From Hellea sp964472905 (GTDB lineage: Bacteria > Pseudomonadota > Alphaproteobacteria > Caulobacterales > Maricaulaceae), in assembly GCA_964472905.1 (NCBI GenBank), contig CAYYMI010000005.1, forward strand, positions 1-63,265: 63,265 nt of DNA, in the 5' to 3' direction. Made by a program: the position numbers and the translations under genes. The notes below the pieces were generated by a model, which worked only from the letters and a program-made list of their open reading frames with translations, searched no databases and had not been told where the DNA came from. Positions 9,143 through 18,081 of this stretch are shown here, piece by piece; position 1 is the first letter of the stretch, and the number at the start of each line of letters is the position of its first letter.

Positions 9143-9649
9143 ATGTTGACCCGCCGTCAAAATTTAAAAACCTTGTGCGGAGCCGCCTTCATTTCGGCTT
9201 TGCCATTTTCTGCTATGGCTCACCGCCAGAAAACAACGCTGTCCCAAATAGAATGGGACGCGGCAGATAAAGCCCTCTATATCACACATAGCTATCATAT
9301 GCATGACGCTGAAACGGCCCTTGCCGCGCGCGGTGTTATTCGCAAACCTGATCTGACCTCGCTGAAATCTCGCGCGCAATTAGCGCTCTATACCGAAAAA
9401 CACTTCCAACTCTCTAGCGGAGGTCAAGAGATTGATCTCGAAATTCTAGGCGCTGATTTTCAGGCCCGGACAGTCTATGTTTATCAGCAAGTTTTTCTCG
9501 AAGAAAAACCGACAAGCCTGACCATATTGGCTGCGATGCTGCGTGATATCATTCCGGGACAAATCAATCATGTTGACCTCCGGCTCACGGAAACAGTCAA
9601 GTCTGTTCAATTTAAAGAGAATGACGGCCCCAAAAAGATACTTGCCTAA
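9143..9649 (+). CDS. DUF6702 family exported protein
   Basis: This 168-residue protein begins TRRQNLK followed by a hydrophobic stretch and an AMA cleavage site near residue 26. This resembles a twin-arginine signal, so export of a folded protein is possible. The rest matches the DUF6702 pattern: a short beta-rich domain with an ITHSYHMHDAE segment and a conserved C-terminal strand. Its function is unknown. These small proteins are commonly encoded beside an M1-type peptidase, as here, nine bases after the peptidase stop. A supporting role for the peptidase is inference from that linkage. Confidence 0.7.
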   Translation: MLTRRQNLKTLCGAAFISALPFSAMAHRQKTTLSQIEWDAADKALYITHSYHMHDAETALAARGVIRKPDLTSLKSRAQLALYTEKHFQLSSGGQEIDLEILGADFQARTVYVYQQVFLEEKPTSLTILAAMLRDIIPGQINHVDLRLTETVKSVQFKENDGPKKILA

Positions 9650-9670
9650 GCGGGTTTTCACAGCCACAAG

Positions 9671-10309
9671 ATGGGTATGATTACTGTACACCATTTGAAC
9701 AATTCCCGCTCACAACGCATCCTCTGGCTGCTTGAAGAATTGGAGGTTGAGTACGAGATCAAACATTATCAACGCGACCCAGATACGAACCGTGCACCCG
9801 TTGAACTCAAGGCGATCCACCCTATGGGTAAATCGCCCGTTATCGAAGATGGTGATGACATCATAGCTGAAACAGGCGCGATAACTGTTTATATTCTTGA
9901 TAAATATGGCGAGAATAAACTACGCCCAAAGCGCGGCACTCAAGAATATATTGATTACGTCCATTTCCTACATTTTGCCGAAGGCTCGGCCATGCTACCC
10001 CTTCTACTGGCTCTCTATACAGGCTTCCTCGGCGAAGCCGCGGCCCCCATACAGCCTATGATTATGAACGAAATTAAAGGCGTTCTGGATTATTGTGAAT
10101 ACCGCCTAATCCGTAATGATTATTTCGCGGGTGATAAGCTTACGGGAGCGGACATCCAAATGATCTTCCCTCTTGAGGCCGCCAAAGCGCGCGGGCGTTT
10201 AATAGGTTATGAGGCCTGTAACGAATTTGTCGAAAAAATCCACAAGCGCCCTGCCTATCTTAAAGCACTTGAGCGCGGCGGAGATTATGCTTACGGCCCC
10301 AAAAGCTAA
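9671..10309 (+). CDS. Glutathione S-transferase family protein
   Basis: The 212-residue protein has the two-domain GST layout. The N-terminal thioredoxin fold (about 1-80) has SRSQRILWLLEEL near the active site, the cis-Pro segment MGKSPVIEDGD, and the glutathione-binding ETGAI. The C-terminal helical domain includes GADIQMIFPL. The Ser in the N-terminal motif suggests a Ser-type (beta/theta-like) cytosolic GST. The start may be ATG 9671 or ATG 9677; neither has a clear ribosome-binding site. It follows the DUF6702 gene by 21 bases and precedes the VOC gene by eight. The substrate is unknown. Confidence 0.85.
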   Translation: MGMITVHHLNNSRSQRILWLLEELEVEYEIKHYQRDPDTNRAPVELKAIHPMGKSPVIEDGDDIIAETGAITVYILDKYGENKLRPKRGTQEYIDYVHFLHFAEGSAMLPLLLALYTGFLGEAAAPIQPMIMNEIKGVLDYCEYRLIRNDYFAGDKLTGADIQMIFPLEAAKARGRLIGYEACNEFVEKIHKRPAYLKALERGGDYAYGPKS

Positions 10310-10317
10310 GAGAAGAG

Positions 10318-10737
10318 ATGTCGACGATTTTTCATCTCGCTTACCCCGTTAAAGATAAAGAAGAGACACGGCGGTTCTACCGCGATGTTATTGGGTGCCC
10401 TCAAGGCCGCGAAGCAGACACATGGATTGATTTTGATTTCTTTGGTCATCAAGTCAGTTTTCACGTTAAGCCTGAGAGCTTTAGCACTCCCGACGCAACC
10501 AACCCTGTTGACGGCAAAGACGTCCCTGTCAGGCATTTTGGGGCTATATTAGACTGGGATAAATGGCATGAACTGCGCGACCGCCTTATGGCAGAAAAGA
10601 CTGATTTTGTGATTGAACCTTACATTCGATTTAAAGGCGAAACAGGTGAACAAGCCACAATGTTTTTCCTCGACCCCAGCGGGAACGCTTTAGAATTCAA
10701 AAGCTTTAAAGACCCGTCTCAAGTCTTTGCAACATAA
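10318..10737 (+). CDS. VOC (glyoxalase/bleomycin-resistance) superfamily protein
   Basis: This 139-residue protein has the paired beta-alpha-beta-beta-beta modules of the vicinal-oxygen-chelate fold. It opens with FHLAYPVKDKEETRRFYRDVIGC and ends with MFFLDPSGNALEFKSF, the usual first and last motif strands. Candidate metal ligands are the early His, His in GHQVSFH, and the Glu of ALEFK. Members include glyoxalases, dioxygenases and resistance proteins, and nothing here fixes the reaction. AGAGAAGAG precedes the ATG. It sits eight bases behind a GST gene, so a glutathione-linked detoxification pair is a reasonable guess. Confidence 0.83.
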   Translation: MSTIFHLAYPVKDKEETRRFYRDVIGCPQGREADTWIDFDFFGHQVSFHVKPESFSTPDATNPVDGKDVPVRHFGAILDWDKWHELRDRLMAEKTDFVIEPYIRFKGETGEQATMFFLDPSGNALEFKSFKDPSQVFAT

Positions 10738-10745
10738 GCTAACCT

Positions 10746-11981
10746 CTAACGGATATTTAAATCCCAATCATAATCATATTTATTGATATCACTTGCCGCG
10801 TCCAAGGCCGCCTTTTTAGACCCTGTCGCATATTGGCGAAGATGGGCTAAAATACCAGCTTCATTGCCGCCAAAGTCTTTTTTATACCATTTAAAAATAC
10901 TCGAGGCGATAATTTTGTTTCCTTGTATTGATACACCACGTTCACTGCCTATAAAATCGCGCGACGCTTGCACAAGATCGGCTTCTAGAGATGAGGCTTC
11001 CCATGCCGAAGATTTAATATTCGGACATCCAATAGACGCACAATTAAAAGCGTAATGCACACGGGGTTCATCATATTTCTTGCGTACCGTTCCATGTTCA
11101 ATATCATCAAGGCTCATCTTTTTACTATTGACGACAAGACGGTCTCTTTTCCAAGGACTACTAATTTTACGAATAGATTTCGTCGGGTAATTTTCTAAAA
11201 TCAACTCAATCGTTTTCGCATTATAAAGATTAAACCAAGTTGCCATTTCAGCATCACGAGGCAGGGCTTCAATATTCATAGCCGATAACTTTTCAATGTA
11301 GCTTCGTAATATGGCGCGGTCTTCAGGCGTGACTTTGTCATAAGCCACAAGATTTATACCGTTCACCGAACTCACATACTTTGATAAAAATGTATTATAC
11401 TCAGCGTTCGGTCCTGCCTGTAAAGCTGGAGTTTGAAAATTAACGACAGCGGTATTATCAACCTGCGAATCTGCCGCCGCTTGAGCTTCTTTTATGCGCT
11501 GGTTCTCTAATCGTTGAGCTTCAAGTCGCTGTGCTTGAAGGCGCTGCCCCTCTAACGCCGTAGCTCGCTCTTGCTCAGCAAGGCGCCTTTTAGCGCCTGC
11601 CTCCGCTAAAGCGGCCTCTTTAGTAGCTTGTTCCTTAGCGGCTTGTTCTTTGGCCGCTTTTTTAGCTGCTATAGCCTGTGCCTCTGCCTTCGCGCGCTGT
11701 TCTGCCTCCTTGGCAATATTTTCCGCTTTAAGTTTTGCTTCGGCTTCTGTCTTACGTGCAGCCTCTTTAGCAGCAACTGCCTTGGCCTCTGCCGCCGCCA
11801 TTGCTTTTTCTTTCGCCGCTTGAGCCTGCTTATCCGCTTCTGAGACGACTTTTTTTAATATTTCAGAAGGTTCTTCAACCTTAGAAATTGAACTATCAAT
11901 CTGAGCTGCTTCATTTGAGCATGACACTATAAAAGCAGACGAGAGCGTCGTTAGTAATAATATTTTTAAATTATAAGGCAT
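10746..11981 (-). CDS. DUF547 lipoprotein with long Ala/Lys/Glu helical stalk
   Basis: The 411-residue product has a lipoprotein signal (lipobox FIVSC at about residues 17-21). Residues about 35-170 are almost only Ala, Lys, Glu, Gln and Arg, including repeated AKE/AAK/RLEAQ units, and should form a long helix or coiled coil. The C-terminal 220 residues are a DUF547 domain with the family motifs MSLDDIEHGTVR and RVHYAFNCASIGCPN, whose invariant Cys residues are present. The function of DUF547 is not known. A GTG at 11993 could add four residues, but ATG 11981 has TGGGGA just upstream and fits the signal peptide. The stalk may span the periplasm from an outer-membrane anchor. It converges with the VOC gene. 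Confidence 0.8.
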   Translation of the reverse strand: MPYNLKILLLTTLSSAFIVSCSNEAAQIDSSISKVEEPSEILKKVVSEADKQAQAAKEKAMAAAEAKAVAAKEAARKTEAEAKLKAENIAKEAEQRAKAEAQAIAAKKAAKEQAAKEQATKEAALAEAGAKRRLAEQERATALEGQRLQAQRLEAQRLENQRIKEAQAAADSQVDNTAVVNFQTPALQAGPNAEYNTFLSKYVSSVNGINLVAYDKVTPEDRAILRSYIEKLSAMNIEALPRDAEMATWFNLYNAKTIELILENYPTKSIRKISSPWKRDRLVVNSKKMSLDDIEHGTVRKKYDEPRVHYAFNCASIGCPNIKSSAWEASSLEADLVQASRDFIGSERGVSIQGNKIIASSIFKWYKKDFGGNEAGILAHLRQYATGSKKAALDAASDINKYDYDWDLNIR

Positions 11982-12125
11982 ATTTCCCCACACAATGAAC
12001 TTATAATCTATCTAGGGTATGCTCTTCCCGCGATAAAGTAATTTATCCGTGATAAAACATTTGCTCCGATTTGCATCTTACAAGCCTGCATGTCAGTAAA
12101 CTTAGATGAGAGAATGGAGCTTGAT

Positions 12126-13985
12126 ATGAAATTTTCACGTAGAACATTGTTAAATAACGCTGCTGCAGCCTCGTTACTTTCTATACTGCCTCTCTCGGCA
12201 TGTCGGCAAGCTACAGATGAAATATCAATAATTACAAAAGCTTCGGACGACTCCGTCAGGAAACTTCTCGAAAGAGCAACAGATTTTATGTTGAACGCTT
12301 ATCCTGAAAGCGCGTCAAGCGCGGGCATTGATAAAGGCCAATATGCGGGACTAAAGTCCAAATTGACAGACCGTTCGCCTGAGGGACAAGATAAAATCAA
12401 ACGGGATGCAGCCACTATACTCGGCCAGTTAAACAATGTGGATATGGACGCCCTCGCCCCAGAAACAGCGTTAAATGTCGATGTTGTCCGCTCAGTGTTT
12501 GAGACAAGCGCGCAAGGCTTCGACTTTCCTTACGGGGATATGGCGCTTTTAAACTCCAATTGGTCTTATCGGAACAGTCCCTATGCCGTCGCGCAAAACA
12601 CGGGCGCCTTTGTCGAAATCCCCAGCTTTCTTGACTCTTCCCATAAAATTGCAACGACAAATGATGCCGAAGCCTATTTAGAGCGTATGCAGGCCTATGC
12701 GGCCCAACTTGATGGGGAAACAGAGCGCACCCGCATTGACGGCGAAAAAGGCGTAATCCTGCCTGACTTCCTCATGCAAAAAACCTTAGGCCAACTGCGC
12801 GGAGCCCTCAGCAATAACCCCGAGAATTGGGGTATCGTTAAAACTCTCAGTCAACACGCTGATAAGCTAGGCGACAGCTATTCAGACAGAGCGGAGAATA
12901 TAGCGCGTGAAATGATTGGTCCCGCCATGCAGCGCCAAATTGATACCCTTGAAACATTCGCGCCTAAGGCTACATCTGAGGCTGGTGTTTGGGTAAAGCC
13001 TGACGGCAAAGCCTATTATGACTGGACCTTACGCGCAGCGACAACAACGACGCTATCCCCTGATGAAGTCCACCAAATGGGTCTTGACGAATTAGCGCAG
13101 TTGCAAGACCGCATGGACCCAATCCTACGCTCCATCGGATATACTGACGGCTCTGTCGGTCAGCGCATGTCAGCTTTGGGTAAAGATAAGCGCTATCACT
13201 TTGCACCCGGCGATCCAGGACGCGCTGAAATTATGACCTTCATAAATGACGCCGTTGAAGACATTCGAGGCCGCATGCCGCGCGCCTTTGAAACCCTTGT
13301 ACCGGGCTTTCTTGAGGTCACACGCATTTCGCCTGATGTCGAAGACGGAGCGCCGGGCGCTTATGGCGGGGCGGGGTCAATTGACGGAACCAAGCCGGGT
13401 CACTTCTGGATTAATCTGCGCTCGACGGATTTACATAATAAATTTGGCTTGGCGGATTTGACTTATCATGAAGCCATCCCCGGGCATGTCTGGCAAGGCG
13501 AATATACGTTCAAGCAAACATTGATACGGTCTCTTCTGGCCTTTAACGCCTATTCCGAAGGTTGGGCGCTATATGCTCAACAGCTTGCTGATGAGCTTGG
13601 CGTCTATGATGGTTTCCCTGTGGGACGGCTTGGTTATTTGCAATCCCTCGCCTTTCGCGCTTGCCGTCTAGTGGTCGATACAGGGCTTCATGCGAAACGC
13701 TGGACGCGCGAGCAGGCCAATGTCTGGTTTGTTGAAAATAACGGCTCCAATCCTGACGAAGTGCGCGGGGAAATTGACCGCTATTGCGCGTGGCCAGGTC
13801 AGGCCTGTGGCTATAAAGTGGGACACACAGCGATTAACCGCTTGCGCGCCAAAGCGAAAGCTGAGTTAGGCGATAAGTATGATTTTAGACGCTTTAACGA
13901 CTCGGTTGTTCTCGGCGGCAGTGTACCAATGACAGTGCTTGGACGCGTCATTGATGACTATATCGCCCGTGAGAAAAACGCTTAA
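12126..13985 (+). CDS. DUF885 family protein, Tat-type lipoprotein, putative metallopeptidase
   Basis: This 619-residue protein opens with FSRRTLL and a hydrophobic run ending in LSAC, a twin-arginine lipoprotein signal. The rest is helical DUF885. The metallopeptidase-like centre is HEAIPGH followed about 30 residues later by SEGWALYAQQL, where Glu is the likely third ligand. The family is thought to act as carboxypeptidases or dipeptidases, but few members are characterised. Two earlier in-frame starts at 12090 and 12114 exist. ATG 12126 has GGAG six bases upstream and gives a proper signal, so it is preferred. Its stop overlaps the convergent symporter stop by three bases. Confidence 0.83.
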   Translation: MKFSRRTLLNNAAAASLLSILPLSACRQATDEISIITKASDDSVRKLLERATDFMLNAYPESASSAGIDKGQYAGLKSKLTDRSPEGQDKIKRDAATILGQLNNVDMDALAPETALNVDVVRSVFETSAQGFDFPYGDMALLNSNWSYRNSPYAVAQNTGAFVEIPSFLDSSHKIATTNDAEAYLERMQAYAAQLDGETERTRIDGEKGVILPDFLMQKTLGQLRGALSNNPENWGIVKTLSQHADKLGDSYSDRAENIAREMIGPAMQRQIDTLETFAPKATSEAGVWVKPDGKAYYDWTLRAATTTTLSPDEVHQMGLDELAQLQDRMDPILRSIGYTDGSVGQRMSALGKDKRYHFAPGDPGRAEIMTFINDAVEDIRGRMPRAFETLVPGFLEVTRISPDVEDGAPGAYGGAGSIDGTKPGHFWINLRSTDLHNKFGLADLTYHEAIPGHVWQGEYTFKQTLIRSLLAFNAYSEGWALYAQQLADELGVYDGFPVGRLGYLQSLAFRACRLVVDTGLHAKRWTREQANVWFVENNGSNPDEVRGEIDRYCAWPGQACGYKVGHTAINRLRAKAKAELGDKYDFRRFNDSVVLGGSVPMTVLGRVIDDYIAREKNA

Positions 13986-15721
13986 ACCTTCCCGGGAATT
14001 CGAATATCCTGCACAAGTTCCTGAATGTATTGCGGTGGCGCTTCTGTGAGAAGGGCAGCAACAACTCCGACTATAGCCGCCAACCACATAAAGACAAAAC
14101 CGATACCTTCTGGCGAGACTCCCCAGAGCCATTGTTCGGCTATACCCCCACCAAATTTAAAATAATATATATAAGCAAAGGTCATGATTAATCCTGTCAA
14201 CATCGCTGCAATCGCACCTTCTTTATTCATACGCTTCCAGAATATACCCAGAAATATAACCGGGAAAAGAGATGCTGCGGCTAACCCAAAGGCAAAAGCA
14301 ACGACTTGCGCGACAAAGGGCAATTGTGAGGCAAACGCTCCAATCAGCCCCGCGCAAACGACTGCAACAGCTGCAGCCCCTCGCGCCGCTCGCATTTCTT
14401 GCGCTTCGCTCATATCAGGTCTGAAGGTGCGTTTGAGAAGATCATGGGAGACCGCCGAGCTTATCACCATTAACAACCCTGCCGCTGTTGAGAGCGCCGC
14501 AGCAAGGCCGCCCGCTACGACTAACCCAACCACCCATCCCGGGAGTTGGGCAATTTGTGGATTAGCTAAAACGAAAATATCGCGACTGGGATCAACTTCG
14601 TTTTCAAGACCATCGTGCGCTTTGGGACCGCGATATTGCATAATCCCATCACCGTTCTTATCGTCATATTTTAACAGTCCAGTCTGTTCCCAATCCTTAT
14701 ACCATTGGGGGACAGGTTTACCCCCAGATGCCAAAATTGCGGCAGCCCGCTCTTCATAATTTTCGACATCAGCAATGTATGCCGCCTCATTGACCGTATC
14801 GATAAAATTCATCCGTGCAAAAGCGCCCACAGCCGGCGCGACGGTATATAACAAAGCAATAAACATCAGCGCCCAGCCTGCTGATTTACGCGCGGCCTGA
14901 GCAGAGCTTACCGTAAAAAATCGAATAATGACATGAGGCAGTCCCGCGGTCCCGAACATCAAGGCGGCTGTAATACAAAATACGTCCATCTGGGATTTAG
15001 TTGTTGAAGTATATTCTGTAAAACCAAGGTCAGTAACAACCGTGTTGAGTTTATCAAGCATGGACACATCCGTTCCAGCAGCATTCCCAATAAAACCTAA
15101 TTGTGGAATGGCATTGCCCGTAATAATTAGGGAAATAAATATCGCTGGGACGGTATAAGCAAAAATAAGAACAACATATTGCGCGACCTGTGTATAGGTG
15201 ATGCCCTTCATTCCGCCTAAAACAGCGTAAACGAAGACTATCGCTGAGCCGATAAAAATTCCAACATTAAAAGGAACACCAAGGAAGCCAGAAAAGGCCA
15301 CGCCCACGCCCTTCATCTGTCCTGCTATGTAAGTGAAAGAGACAAATAAGGCGCAAATTACAGCTATAACTCGCGCTGTTTTGGAATAATATCGATCGCC
15401 GACAAAATCAGGGACTGTGAACTTACCAAACTCTCGTAAATAAGGGGCAAGAAGCAATGCTAAAAGGACATATCCGCCGGTCCACCCCATCAAATAAACC
15501 GAACCGCCATAGCCTAAAAAGGCAATTAATCCCGCCATTGAGAGAAAACTCGCCGCACTCATCCAATCAGCAGCCGTCGCCATGCCGTTGACGGCGGGGT
15601 GAACATCATGGCCCGCAACATAAAATTCTTTAGTTGATCCGGCCCGTGACCAAAGCGCAATACCAATATACAAACTAAAGGTCAGTATAACGAAAAAATA
15701 TGTCCAAAAGGTCTGATCCAC
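13982..15721 (-). CDS. Sodium:solute symporter large subunit (VC_2705-type, SSS family)
   Basis: This 579-residue integral membrane protein has about 13 hydrophobic segments and SSS-family signatures (EFYVAGHDVHP near the start, GTAGLPHVIIRFFTV, and GLAAALSTAAGLLMVISSA). It resembles the acetate permease ActP and belongs to the subtype that pairs with a small DUF4212 subunit, encoded three bases upstream. Transport is expected to be sodium-driven import of a carboxylate; the substrate is not readable. The start is GTG 15721 with AAGGGG upstream. An insert of about 60 polar residues lies between transmembrane segments in the middle. It is the last gene of the minus arm of the catabolic cluster, which suggests that it imports the cluster's substrate. 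Confidence 0.87.
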   Translation of the reverse strand: MDQTFWTYFFVILTFSLYIGIALWSRAGSTKEFYVAGHDVHPAVNGMATAADWMSAASFLSMAGLIAFLGYGGSVYLMGWTGGYVLLALLLAPYLREFGKFTVPDFVGDRYYSKTARVIAVICALFVSFTYIAGQMKGVGVAFSGFLGVPFNVGIFIGSAIVFVYAVLGGMKGITYTQVAQYVVLIFAYTVPAIFISLIITGNAIPQLGFIGNAAGTDVSMLDKLNTVVTDLGFTEYTSTTKSQMDVFCITAALMFGTAGLPHVIIRFFTVSSAQAARKSAGWALMFIALLYTVAPAVGAFARMNFIDTVNEAAYIADVENYEERAAAILASGGKPVPQWYKDWEQTGLLKYDDKNGDGIMQYRGPKAHDGLENEVDPSRDIFVLANPQIAQLPGWVVGLVVAGGLAAALSTAAGLLMVISSAVSHDLLKRTFRPDMSEAQEMRAARGAAAVAVVCAGLIGAFASQLPFVAQVVAFAFGLAAASLFPVIFLGIFWKRMNKEGAIAAMLTGLIMTFAYIYYFKFGGGIAEQWLWGVSPEGIGFVFMWLAAIVGVVAALLTEAPPQYIQELVQDIRIPGKV

Positions 15722-15724
15722 GGC

Positions 15725-15988
15725 TTACCCCTTCACACCATATTTTTTCTCATACTGCGTCATTTTTCGGCAATAGATCACGATTAAAATCAGGAAGACA
15801 TATATAGCGCCGTTCTGTGCAAACCAAAATCCAAGGGGTGCGCCGCCAATCCTAAAGTTATCAAGAAATTCACGAAATAAAATACCCGCGCCAAAAGAAA
15901 CCAAAAACCAGATCACGAGTAGTGAAATAGTTAATCGAATGGTCGCTCTCCAATAACCAGCCTCATCGCGCTTTAAGTCTTCTGTCAT
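15725..15988 (-). CDS. DUF4212 small subunit of sodium symporter
   Basis: The 87-residue protein has two hydrophobic segments (about 20-42 and 55-77) and the family's features: an N-terminal YWRATIRLT, an FGAGILFREFLDNF loop, and a GFWFAQNGAIYVF second helix. It ends in a charged KMTQYEKKYGV tail. Such proteins accompany VC_2705-type symporters as a small subunit. An upstream ATG at 16006 has no ribosome-binding site, whereas ATG 15988 follows GGGAG at six bases and is preferred. It lies three bases upstream of the symporter and 42 bases downstream of the SDR gene. Confidence 0.85.
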   Translation of the reverse strand: MTEDLKRDEAGYWRATIRLTISLLVIWFLVSFGAGILFREFLDNFRIGGAPLGFWFAQNGAIYVFLILIVIYCRKMTQYEKKYGVKG

Positions 15989-16030
15989 TTTCGTCTCCCA
16001 ACTCATGATATGTAGACGAAAATTATAATT

Positions 16031-16867
16031 CTAGGTTTTTTTTGTATCGTCGACGATATTCATTGTGGCTAGCCCACTATTGCCAAGCTCAACAGAGGCA
16101 AAGGGGCCGCCATGGCAATAATCGCCAATATCTTGCGGATCGAGCGGAGCTGAATTCGCGTAGATCTCATCGGCGAATTGCTCGGCATTATCCTTGGGCT
16201 TATAACCCAAATGACTAGCATTGCTATTATCAACAGGGGCGCGGTCATTATTGGAAACACCGTAGGCCAATGTAAATCCTGTAACAGGTGTGGAGACGGA
16301 TTTTTCGACAAGCTGTATAAGGTCATTATAGGACAGCCATGAGCCGACAGCGCGAGGATTGGTGACCTTAGCGCAAGATAATATCCGTAAGCACACAGAT
16401 TCTAAGCCGCGCTTATCCCAATACATGCTTGCGAGGTCTTCAGCGAAACATTTAGCAAGCCCATAAAATGTATCAGGGCGATGAGGTGCATCTGTACCGA
16501 TAAATTCATTTTTGGGATGCATACCCACGGCATGAATAGAACTAGCGTAAACAACGCGGCGCAAGCCTTGCTGAAATGCTGCCTCCCAAACATTGTACGC
16601 GCCTATAAAATTCGGGCCTAATAATTTTTCAAATGGAGCTTCATCAACATAGGCTCCGAAATGCACAACCATATCAGCGCCTTCTAAAAGCGACATCATG
16701 TCATCGAGCGATTCAAGATCAGCTTTCACATAGCTTTCGCCCGCATAGAGCTTGCCAATATTATCCTTGATATCAGATGACACCAATGTCTCTGCCATTT
16801 TAGATAAAGGCTCTCGTAAATAAGATCCTAAGCGGCCAGCCGCTCCTGTGAGGACAATTTTTTTCAT
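16031..16867 (-). CDS. NAD(P)-dependent extended SDR, uronate dehydrogenase-like
   Basis: This 278-residue cytoplasmic oxidoreductase has the Rossmann motif GAAGRLG near residues 8-14, an acidic D after the second strand (SSDIKD) suggesting NAD, and the active-site Ser (ASSIHAVG) and Tyr-x3-Lys (YGLAK). Length and spacing match uronate dehydrogenase, which oxidises galacturonate or glucuronate to aldarolactone. Close sugar dehydrogenases cannot be excluded. Its ATG overlaps the stop of the FAD oxidoreductase gene by four bases (ATGA), so the two are coupled. In the uronate pathway of Agrobacterium, such an enzyme works with an enolase-superfamily cycloisomerase, and an enolase-superfamily gene lies two genes upstream here. 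Confidence 0.78.
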   Translation of the reverse strand: MKKIVLTGAAGRLGSYLREPLSKMAETLVSSDIKDNIGKLYAGESYVKADLESLDDMMSLLEGADMVVHFGAYVDEAPFEKLLGPNFIGAYNVWEAAFQQGLRRVVYASSIHAVGMHPKNEFIGTDAPHRPDTFYGLAKCFAEDLASMYWDKRGLESVCLRILSCAKVTNPRAVGSWLSYNDLIQLVEKSVSTPVTGFTLAYGVSNNDRAPVDNSNASHLGYKPKDNAEQFADEIYANSAPLDPQDIGDYCHGGPFASVELGNSGLATMNIVDDTKKT

Positions 16868-18081
16868 ATGACGGCTTTCTCGACAAAAGGGGTGTTGGAC
16901 ACAATTCGGTTATAATGAAATGGTGATAAATCAAGACTACGATACTCGTCGTAAGTAATAAGCTCCGATACCCCACGGCCCATCGCCGGCGATTGTTGAA
17001 AGCCATGACCTGAAAACCCATTCACAAACAAGAAATTTTCAACCTCGTGATGAGGGCCAATTATTGCGTTTTGATCGAAGACATTAAAAGCGTAATGCCC
17101 TGCCCAGCTATTGATGAGTTTAACGGCTTCAAATTGCGGAATCCGGTGAGCAAGAACTGGCCAAACTTTCTCTTCCCAAAGACTATGGTCTTGAGCAAAA
17201 TCGTCATAGTCCACGGCAGGGTCTTCATCGGGCGGACATCCCGCCAGGTAATAGGTTCCATCAGTTCGGACATGGATACCGCTAGGATCAATCGTTAAGG
17301 GCAAGTCACGATCCAATGGCTGTGCAGCATCAAAGATGAATGTGTAACGTTTGCGCGGCTCCACCGGAACCTCAAGCCCCGCCATAGCCGCTGTTCGCGC
17401 GGCGCGGGGGCCAGATGCATTGACGACTTTACTTAAGTGAACAATATCACCCGATTTCAACGTAACACTTTCAACGTCTGTCCCTGCAGCATTTTTCGTC
17501 ATCGCAACAACTTCATTCGTGATGTATTCAGCGCCGTGCTCTTTGGCGGAGCGTTTCCACCAATCAAAAACCGTGCCGCCGTCAAAATAGCCTTCATTAA
17601 TCAGATTATGATTTGCTCCAATAATATCATCAACATTATAGAAGGGGTAGTCGCGCTTAATGTCTTCAGCGCTCATATACTTCGTCCCTGCCCCGCAGGC
17701 CTGCTGAACGACTTGGTTCTCTTTGAGGACTGTCGCAAAATCGTCAGTATCGGCTAGATACATATAACCATAACTTTGTATCGGGATATCAGGAACGCGG
17801 TCATCGCCGCCAAAAAAAGATTTGAAGTTAGAAACAAATTCTGCCGCGAATTGTGAAATTTGTACATTAATCTGGCTAGAAAATTGCTGCCGCATACAGC
17901 TATTGGTATGCGCCGTAGAGGTGAACTCATATGTCGGATCTTTTTCAACAACCAAAATTGAACCGTCAAAATCTGGATTGCTCGCCAGGAACCAAGCGAC
18001 AGAAGATCCAAGCATGGCGCCGCCTACAATGATCACATCATAGTTATTTTTCTCTGGTGTCTGCAGGGTTAAGTTAGACAA
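16864..18081 (-). CDS. FAD-dependent oxidoreductase (DAO family)
   Basis: This 405-residue flavoprotein has the dinucleotide-binding motif VIIVGGAMLGSSVAWFLA at about residues 16-33, an acidic VVEKD end of the second strand, and the DAO-family C-terminal FVNGFSGHGFQQSPAMG. The family oxidises amino acids, N-methyl amines, glycerol phosphate or 2-hydroxy acids. The substrate here is unknown, but a hydroxy acid or amine in the same catabolic route is likely. The only good start is TTG 18081, inside the end of the preceding enolase-superfamily gene (eight-base overlap), without a strong ribosome-binding site. This suggests translational coupling. No transmembrane segment is seen. Confidence 0.8.
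   Translation of the reverse strand: MSNLTLQTPEKNNYDVIIVGGAMLGSSVAWFLASNPDFDGSILVVEKDPTYEFTSTAHTNSCMRQQFSSQINVQISQFAAEFVSNFKSFFGGDDRVPDIPIQSYGYMYLADTDDFATVLKENQVVQQACGAGTKYMSAEDIKRDYPFYNVDDIIGANHNLINEGYFDGGTVFDWWKRSAKEHGAEYITNEVVAMTKNAAGTDVESVTLKSGDIVHLSKVVNASGPRAARTAAMAGLEVPVEPRKRYTFIFDAAQPLDRDLPLTIDPSGIHVRTDGTYYLAGCPPDEDPAVDYDDFAQDHSLWEEKVWPVLAHRIPQFEAVKLINSWAGHYAFNVFDQNAIIGPHHEVENFLFVNGFSGHGFQQSPAMGRGVSELITYDEYRSLDLSPFHYNRIVSNTPFVEKAVI

Noticed and set aside
11628..11843. Cys/Phe/Leu-rich frame opposite the DUF547 stalk
   Set aside because: Antisense of an Ala/Lys/Glu-coding repeat; composition is a by-product.
16069..16326. 85-residue frame overlapping the SDR gene on the same strand
   Set aside because: Out of frame with a clear SDR domain and no ribosome-binding site.
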